A stretch of 9,851 nucleotides of DNA from RUG563 sp024681215 (lineage in GTDB: Bacteria > Bacillota > Clostridia > Christensenellales > Aristaeellaceae), in contig JAILBG010000070.1 of the NCBI GenBank assembly GCA_024681215.1, forward strand, positions 1-9,851, written 5' to 3'. Below, piece by piece: positions 5,479-9,851 of this stretch. The notes beneath the pieces were generated by a model that was not told the DNA's origin, did no database searches, and was given only the letters and a program-made list of their open reading frames with translations. A program made the position numbers and the translations under genes. Every line of letters begins with the position of its first letter. Position 1 is the stretch's first letter.

Positions 5479-6737
5479 TGACAGACCCATCCGACGTACT
5501 GGTGATCGGCGGCGGCGCGGCCGGGATGATGGCCGCGCTGTTTGCTGCGCGCGCCGGCGCCCGGGTGACACTGGCGGAAAAGAATGAAAAGCTGGGCAAA
5601 AAAGTGTACATCACCGGCAAGGGCCGCTGCAACGTCACCAACGCCTGCCAGGATCAGGAGGAATTCCTCCGGGAAGTGCCCCGGAACCCGCGGTTCTTAT
5701 ACAGCGCCCTGGGGCTCCTGATGCCGCAGGACCTGCTTTCCCTGCTCCGGGAGCTGGGATGCGAAACGAAAATCGAGCGCGGCCGCCGGGCCTTCCCGAT
5801 ATCCGACCACTCCAGCGACGTAACGAAAGCGCTGGAAAAGGGCCTGCGCGCCGCCGGGGTGCGCATCCTGCTGCATACGGAGATCCGGCGCGTGGCCGCG
5901 GAAAACGGCGCGGCCATCGGCGCGGAAGCGGCAGACGGGCGGTTCCTGGCCGCCAGGCGGGTCATCGTCTGCACCGGCGGGCTTTCCTATCCCGCCACCG
6001 GCTCCACCGGGGACGGCTTCCGCTGGGCCGGGGAAACGGGCCACCGGATCGCTGCACCGCGGCCCTCCCTGTCCGGGCTGGTCACGGAGGAAAAGTGGCC
6101 CGCCGAGCTGCAGGGGCTGACCCTCAAAAATGTTTGCCTTCACGCCCGGTCCTGTGGTAAAATGATATATTCCGAAATGGGCGAGATGCTCTTCACCCAT
6201 TTCGGCGTATCCGGCCCCCTGGCCATCGAATGCTCCGCCCATCTGCCGGAAAGCGGCCGGGCGGAAATCACGGTGGACCTGAAGCCGGGGCTGACGAAGG
6301 AACAGGTGGACGCGCGGCTGGTGCGGGAGCTCGCCGCCGGGGGGAAGAAGCAGCTTTCCTCCGTGCTGCAATCCATGCTGCCTCAGCGCTTCGCCGCCCT
6401 GTTCCCGGCCTTGTGCGGCCTGTGTGGACAAACGGCGTGCAGCCAGGTGACCGCCCCCATGCGCGCCGCCCTGGCCGGCGCTTTCAAGGCGCTGCCCCTC
6501 ACGGTATGCGGCCTGAGGCCCATCGAAGAGGCCATCGTCACCCGGGGCGGCGTGGACGTGCGGGACGTGCGCCCCGGCACCATGGAAAGCAAGCGCCTGC
6601 CCGGGCTGTACTTCGCCGGGGAGGTGCTGGACGTGGACGCCCACACCGGCGGCTACAACCTGCACATCGCCTGGTGCACCGGCGCGCTGGCGGGAAAATC
6701 CGCCGCGGAAAGCGCGCTGGGGGGAGAAACGGCATGA
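5475..6737 (+). CDS. BaiN/HI0933-family FAD-dependent oxidoreductase, 420 aa
   Basis: A flavoprotein of the HI0933/YhiN/BaiN family, often labelled NAD(P)/FAD-dependent or aminoacetone oxidase-family enzyme. The physiological reaction is poorly defined for most members; a role in bile-acid reduction has been proposed for BaiN, but membership alone does not show it. The dinucleotide-binding loop I-G-G-G-A-A-G is at 11-17, the family signature Y-I-T-G-K-G-R-C-N-V-T-N at 45-56, and the C-terminal FAD-contacting block A-G-E-V-L-D-V-D with T-G-G-Y-N-L-H closes the protein. Length is usual. ATG at 5475 is preferred to the adjacent ATG at 5478 because it overlaps the surE stop as ATGA and lies 9 bases after a weak AGGA. 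Its own stop overlaps the next start in the same way. Confidence 0.94.
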   Translation: MMTDPSDVLVIGGGAAGMMAALFAARAGARVTLAEKNEKLGKKVYITGKGRCNVTNACQDQEEFLREVPRNPRFLYSALGLLMPQDLLSLLRELGCETKIERGRRAFPISDHSSDVTKALEKGLRAAGVRILLHTEIRRVAAENGAAIGAEAADGRFLAARRVIVCTGGLSYPATGSTGDGFRWAGETGHRIAAPRPSLSGLVTEEKWPAELQGLTLKNVCLHARSCGKMIYSEMGEMLFTHFGVSGPLAIECSAHLPESGRAEITVDLKPGLTKEQVDARLVRELAAGGKKQLSSVLQSMLPQRFAALFPALCGLCGQTACSQVTAPMRAALAGAFKALPLTVCGLRPIEEAIVTRGGVDVRDVRPGTMESKRLPGLYFAGEVLDVDAHTGGYNLHIAWCTGALAGKSAAESALGGETA

Positions 6738-7084
6738 ACGAGACGAATGTGATCCTGGCAATCACGCTGGCCGCCACGGGCGCGGTGTTCCTGGTTATTG
6801 CCGCGCTGTTTTTCCGGCGGAAGGAGAAAGCCTGCAATCTCATCGCGGGCTTCAACGCCATGACGGAAAAGGAACAGGCCCGGTACGACCGGGCGGCCAT
6901 CGCCCGGGATTACGGGCGGCTGTTCGCCGCGTGGACGGCGGGGGCGTTCGTTTTTGCGGGGCTGGCGCTTTGGTGGGGCTGGGTCCCGTTCGGCATCGCC
7001 ATCGCGCTGCTGATTCTCTCCGTGATCCCCCGGATGCACCTGTGGGCGGAAAACGCGTTCCGGCAATATAAAATCGATCAGTAA
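6734..7084 (+). CDS. Small membrane protein, DUF3784-like, 116 aa
   Basis: Three hydrophobic segments are visible at about 6-27, 65-82 and 84-98, with the charged part R-R-K-E-K after the first. The block L-I-A-G-F-N-A-M-T-E-K-E at 36-47 followed by A-R-Y-D is the typical signature of DUF3784 proteins, small integral membrane proteins of Firmicutes with no known function. The frame is open far upstream, but ATG at 6734 is chosen because it follows GGGGAG and overlaps the flavoprotein stop as ATGA, and because everything upstream is a shadow of that gene. Co-translation with the flavoprotein is likely. Whether the two proteins interact cannot be told. Confidence 0.85.
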   Translation: MNETNVILAITLAATGAVFLVIAALFFRRKEKACNLIAGFNAMTEKEQARYDRAAIARDYGRLFAAWTAGAFVFAGLALWWGWVPFGIAIALLILSVIPRMHLWAENAFRQYKIDQ

Positions 7085-7102
7085 CTGGAAGGATGATCCC
7101 CG

Positions 7103-8050
7103 ATGCAATACATTGTTTTGGATTTGGAATGGAACCAGCCCATTTCCTATCATTCCCCCGCCTACAAAAGCGTGGGCGGCAAATTATTGTTTGAAATGAT
7201 CCAGATCGGCGCGGTGCGGATCGACGAAAACCTGCGGGTGACGGATTCCTTTTCCCAGCTGATCCAGCCCCAGCACTACCTGCGGTTGCACCCCCGCATC
7301 GCCCGGATCACCCACATCAGCCAGGAAGAATTGTCCTCCGCCCCCGCCTTCAACGAGGCCGTGGAGGCCTTCGCCAAGTGGTGCGGCGACAATTACGTGC
7401 TGCTCACCTGGGGCTGCGACGATATTTCCGTTCTGAACCAGAACATGACGTTTTTCGGCTGCGAAACCCGGCTGGCCCCCATTTACGACGCCCAGAAGTA
7501 CTTCGGCGACGCCATCGGCTCCCCCAAGGACCGCAAGGGCCTCAAGGCCGCCATGGAACAAATGGAGATCGTGCCCGACGAGGAAACGATGCCCTTCCAT
7601 AACGCCGTCAACGACGCGTACTATACCGCCCTGGTGTTCCTGAAGCTGCCCGATCCGGGAAAGGTGCTCAATTATCCCCTGACCCCCCGGAAGCTGGTGC
7701 ACATGGAGCGGAAAAAGAAGGAAAGCACGGCGATTCTGCGGGTGCGGAGCATGAAGGACGCCCTGAAAAGCACCGCGGCCATGCAGCCCCCCTGCCCCGT
7801 ATGCGGCAAGCGCATGGCGGTGCCGGAGGGATACGTGCTGCAGCGGAACGACCAGTACATGGCCCTGGCGGACTGCCCGGACCACGGGCTGGCCTTCGTG
7901 AAGCTGGCCTTCGGCAAGAACGACGAGGGCAAGCGGATCATGACCCGCTCCTCCGCCCTGTCCGAGGAGCAGAGCAAGCCCTATGTGCACACCAAGCACC
8001 TGCAGTGGGCCCAGAAGATTTCCGCCCAGCAGGCCGCCGGAAACCCGTAA
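7103..8050 (+). CDS. DEDDh-type 3'-5' exonuclease with C-terminal zinc-binding motif, 315 aa
   Basis: The N-terminal ~185 residues are a DnaQ-like exonuclease domain of the KapD/ERI-1 type. Asp7 and Glu9 sit in V-L-D-L-E-W-N, a further acidic ligand is Asp106 or Asp107 in W-G-C-D-D, and H-N-A-V-N-D (His166, Asp171) is the final DEDDh motif. It should cleave single nucleotides from 3' ends of RNA or DNA with two metal ions in the cytosol. Beyond the nuclease, C-P-V-C at 231-234 and C-P-D-H at 258-261 form a probable zinc ribbon that may help bind the nucleic acid. The start at 7103 has GGAAGGA about 9 bases upstream. It lies 18 bases after the membrane protein gene and 12 before the kinase gene, so it belongs to the same transcript. 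Substrate is unknown. Confidence 0.92.
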   Translation: MQYIVLDLEWNQPISYHSPAYKSVGGKLLFEMIQIGAVRIDENLRVTDSFSQLIQPQHYLRLHPRIARITHISQEELSSAPAFNEAVEAFAKWCGDNYVLLTWGCDDISVLNQNMTFFGCETRLAPIYDAQKYFGDAIGSPKDRKGLKAAMEQMEIVPDEETMPFHNAVNDAYYTALVFLKLPDPGKVLNYPLTPRKLVHMERKKKESTAILRVRSMKDALKSTAAMQPPCPVCGKRMAVPEGYVLQRNDQYMALADCPDHGLAFVKLAFGKNDEGKRIMTRSSALSEEQSKPYVHTKHLQWAQKISAQQAAGNP

Positions 8051-8062
8051 AAGGAGACAGCC

Positions 8063-9715
8063 ATGATCATCCGCATGATGGATCGCCAGCGCGAATTTTC
8101 TTCCCCCGTCACCGTGCGGGAGGCCATTTCCGCCCTGGCCCCGGAATCCCTCCCCGGCGCCCTGGGGTGCTTCTGCGGCGGCGGGGTGATGGAGCTCAGC
8201 CAGCCGGTGGAAAAGGACTGCACGCTGCACCCCATTACCTATCAGAACGAAGAGGGCCGCAGGATCTACGAGCGCTCGCTGCGCTTCATACTGCTGCTGG
8301 CCATGCACCGGGTGCTGCCCGGGGAGCACCTGCGCATCGAGCATTCCATCGGCTACGGGCTGTACATGCGCGTGCTGGAAAGGGAAATGGACGCCGGCAC
8401 CCTGGCGGCATTGGAAAAGGAAATGCGCCGCATCGTCCGGGAAGATCTGCCCTTTGAAAAGGAGACCTGGACCCGGGACGAGGCCATCCGCTATTTCGCC
8501 CGCACCGGGCACGAGGACAAGACCCGGCTGCTGGCCTACCGGCCTTACGATTTTTTCCACGTATACCGCTGCGGCGGCATCGCGGAATACTTTTACGGGG
8601 CCATGCTGCCCTCCACGGGCTGCTGCCGGGCGTTCAAGCTGCGGCTCTACAAGCCCGGCATGGTGCTGCAGCTGCCCTCCCCCGCCGATCCCACGCGCCC
8701 CGCGCCCTTCGCCTCCCGGACCAGGATCCTCTCGGTCTTCGCCCAGAGCAACCGATGGTGCGATATCCTGGGGGTGCAGAACGCCGCGGACCTGAACGAT
8801 ATGACCGTCCGGGGCGAGCTTCCGTCCTTCATCCGGGTGAATGAAGCGCTGCACGATCAGTCCATCGGCGAGATCGCCCAGGGCATCCGCCGCCGGGGCG
8901 CCCGGGCGGTATTCGTGGCCGGGCCTTCCTCCAGCGGGAAAACCACCTTCTCCAACCGCCTGTGCATCCACATGCGGGTGCTGGGGCTGCGGCCGGTCCT
9001 GATCTCTTTGGATGATTTTTACCGGGACCGGGAAACGCTGCCCCTGGAAAAGGACGGGCTGCCGGATCTGGAGGCCCTCTCCGCCCTGGACGTGCCGCTG
9101 CTGCGCAGGTGCCTCACGGGCCTGCTGGGGGGCGAAAAAGTGACCATGCCCCGCTTCGATTTCACCACCCAGAAGCGGGCGCCCGAAGGCTATCCCCTGA
9201 AGCTGGAGGATAACCAGGTGCTGGTGATGGAGGGCATCCACGGGCTGAACCCCGCCCTGCACGAGGGCTTCGATCCCGCCCTGGTGGCCAAGGTGTACAT
9301 CAGCGAATTGACCTGCCTGAACCTGGACCACCACAACCGCATCCGCACCACGGACGCGCGGCTGCTGCGCCGCATCGTGCGGGATCATCAGTTCCGCTCC
9401 ACCCCGCCGGAGGATACCCTGGCCATGTGGAACAGCGTGCGCCGGGGCGAGGAAACCTGGATCTTCCCCTATCAGGAGGAGGCGGACTTCATGTTCAATT
9501 CCGCCCTGCATTATGAGCTGTCGGTCTTGAAGCGCTACGCCTATGACCTGCTCATGGCCATCCCGGAGGACAGCCCCTATCACCTGGCGGCCCGCAGGCT
9601 CATCAAGATCCTGCATTATATCCTGCCCGCCACGGACGAAAGCATGCGGGAGATCCCGCCGCTGTCCCTGCTGCGGGAATTCATCGGCGGATGCACGCTG
9701 TATGACAAAAAGTAA
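8063..9715 (+). CDS. Nucleoside (uridine-type) kinase with ThrRS-like N-terminal domain, 550 aa
   Basis: This is a fusion architecture known in Clostridia and Thermotogales. Residues 1-~60 resemble a TGS domain, and ~70-260 resemble the second additional domain of threonyl-tRNA synthetase. In that part His94 and Cys170 stand where the editing-site His and Cys are expected, but the partner histidines appear to be Tyr98 and Ala174, so tRNA editing is unlikely. The C-terminal half is a phosphoribulokinase/uridine kinase P-loop domain: Walker A G-P-S-S-S-G-K-T-T at 287-295, S-L-D-D-F-Y at 315-320, M-E-G-I-H-G-L-N at 389-396, and R-I-V-R-D at 437-441. It probably phosphorylates uridine/cytidine or a related nucleoside using a nucleoside triphosphate. 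ATG at 8063 follows AAGGAGA by 5 bases. It is the last gene of the surE-led operon. No U-tract terminator follows the stop. Confidence 0.92.
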   Translation: MIIRMMDRQREFSSPVTVREAISALAPESLPGALGCFCGGGVMELSQPVEKDCTLHPITYQNEEGRRIYERSLRFILLLAMHRVLPGEHLRIEHSIGYGLYMRVLEREMDAGTLAALEKEMRRIVREDLPFEKETWTRDEAIRYFARTGHEDKTRLLAYRPYDFFHVYRCGGIAEYFYGAMLPSTGCCRAFKLRLYKPGMVLQLPSPADPTRPAPFASRTRILSVFAQSNRWCDILGVQNAADLNDMTVRGELPSFIRVNEALHDQSIGEIAQGIRRRGARAVFVAGPSSSGKTTFSNRLCIHMRVLGLRPVLISLDDFYRDRETLPLEKDGLPDLEALSALDVPLLRRCLTGLLGGEKVTMPRFDFTTQKRAPEGYPLKLEDNQVLVMEGIHGLNPALHEGFDPALVAKVYISELTCLNLDHHNRIRTTDARLLRRIVRDHQFRSTPPEDTLAMWNSVRRGEETWIFPYQEEADFMFNSALHYELSVLKRYAYDLLMAIPEDSPYHLAARRLIKILHYILPATDESMREIPPLSLLREFIGGCTLYDKK

Positions 9716-9727
9716 ACTTTTTACAAA

Positions 9728-9733
9728 TATAAT
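9728..9733 (+). promoter_or_regulatory. Possible -10 box before the lipoprotein gene
   Basis: A perfect TATAAT stands 13 bases after the kinase stop in an AT-rich gap. A TTGACA-like ATGACA occurs at 9702-9707, but the spacer would be 20 bases, and the 17-base position holds only ACAAAA. So the -10 is good and the -35 is poor; a weak or activator-dependent promoter is possible. Confidence 0.4.
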
Positions 9734-9734
9734 T

Positions 9735-9773
9735 GATCGCCTCCCTGCGCACAATAGCCGCGAGGAGGCGATT
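9735..9773 (+). promoter_or_regulatory. Hairpin enclosing the ribosome binding site of the lipoprotein gene
   Basis: ATCGCCTCC (9736-9744) pairs perfectly with GGAGGCGAT (9764-9772), with an added G-U at 9735/9773 and a 19-base loop. The 3' arm contains the GGAGG used by the start at 9778, so the folded RNA would hide it. There is no U-tract after the stem, so it is not a normal terminator. Read-through RNA from the kinase gene would include the whole stem; RNA starting from the local TATAAT would begin inside or close to the 5' arm. Confidence 0.5.
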
Positions 9774-9777
9774 TGCA

Positions 9778-9851
9778 ATGAAAAAGATTTGGCTTTACCT
9801 GCTGCTTGCCGTGCTGGCGGGCGTACTGCTCACCGGCTGTGCCGGAAACGC
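9778..9851 (+). CDS. Lipoprotein, N-terminus only (cut by window edge)
   Basis: Twenty-four full codons are visible. They encode a lipoprotein signal peptide: MKK, a hydrophobic core rich in Leu, Ala and Val from residue 4 to 18, and the lipobox L-T-G-C with the lipidated cysteine at 21, followed by A-G-N. The product should be processed by Lgt and signal peptidase II and anchored to the outer face of the membrane. AGGAGG (9763-9768) stands 9 bases before the ATG but falls in a hairpin. The mature part lies outside the window, so the function is unknown; a solute-binding protein is one of several options. Confidence 0.85.
   Translation, partial: MKKIWLYLLLAVLAGVLLTGCAGN

Noticed and set aside
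7184..9778. Very long minus-strand open frame (864 codons) opposite the exonuclease and kinase genes
   Set aside because: It is low in recognisable motifs, rich in Gly, His, Gln and Val from mirrored GC-rich codons, and lies opposite two clearly identified proteins. It is a composition artefact.
1..9851. CRISPR array, tRNA/rRNA gene, transposase, toxin-antitoxin pair or phage defence system
   Set aside because: No regularly spaced direct repeats, no RNA-gene signatures and no diagnostic proteins for any of these were seen.

Overview
The window looks like a piece of chromosome from a GC-rich member of the Clostridia (Bacillota), probably an uncultured gut or rumen lineage. The reasons are strong GGAGG-type ribosome binding sites before nearly every gene, sigma-A-type promoters, a DUF3784-type membrane protein, and a nucleoside kinase carrying a threonyl-tRNA-synthetase-like N-terminus, an arrangement typical of Clostridia. 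No exact genus can be read from the sequence. There are no rRNA or tRNA genes, CRISPR arrays, transposases or phage genes.

Left block (1 to about 1240, minus strand, visibly AT-richer than the rest): the first codons of a MerR-family regulator run off the left edge, preceded by a MerR-type promoter with a 19-bp spacer and a dyad in the spacer. Next comes an unrecognised 282-residue protein whose start is re-assigned here to GTG at 1110. From 1242 to 1418 lies a dense run of inverted repeats ending in an intrinsic terminator. It coincides with the change in base composition.

Middle block: a minus-strand short-chain dehydrogenase/reductase (1430-2176) and a plus-strand serine hydrolase of the beta-lactamase/PBP type (2384-3817) are divergently transcribed. 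The reductase promoter is overlaid by a perfect inverted repeat that looks like an operator. The hydrolase converges on a two-domain, proline-rich protein of unknown function (3831-4595, minus), which is itself divergent from surE.

Right block (4648-9715, plus strand): a clear promoter opens a tightly packed set: surE (5'/3'-nucleotidase), a BaiN/HI0933-type flavoprotein, a small DUF3784-like membrane protein, a DEDDh exonuclease with a C-terminal zinc-binding motif, and a nucleoside kinase with a ThrRS-like N-terminus. The first three are joined by ATGA start/stop overlaps; the last gaps are 18 and 12 bases. Three of the five act on nucleotides or nucleic acids: an exonuclease could release nucleoside monophosphates, SurE could dephosphorylate them, and the kinase could rephosphorylate nucleosides. 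This link is inferred from gene order. At the right edge begins a lipoprotein gene whose ribosome binding site lies in a hairpin.

No clearly new multi-gene defence or mobile system was found. The best leads are the hairpin cluster at the composition boundary, the unknown 282-residue protein with a broken HExxH-like motif, the operator-bearing reductase promoter, and the nucleotide-turnover operon.
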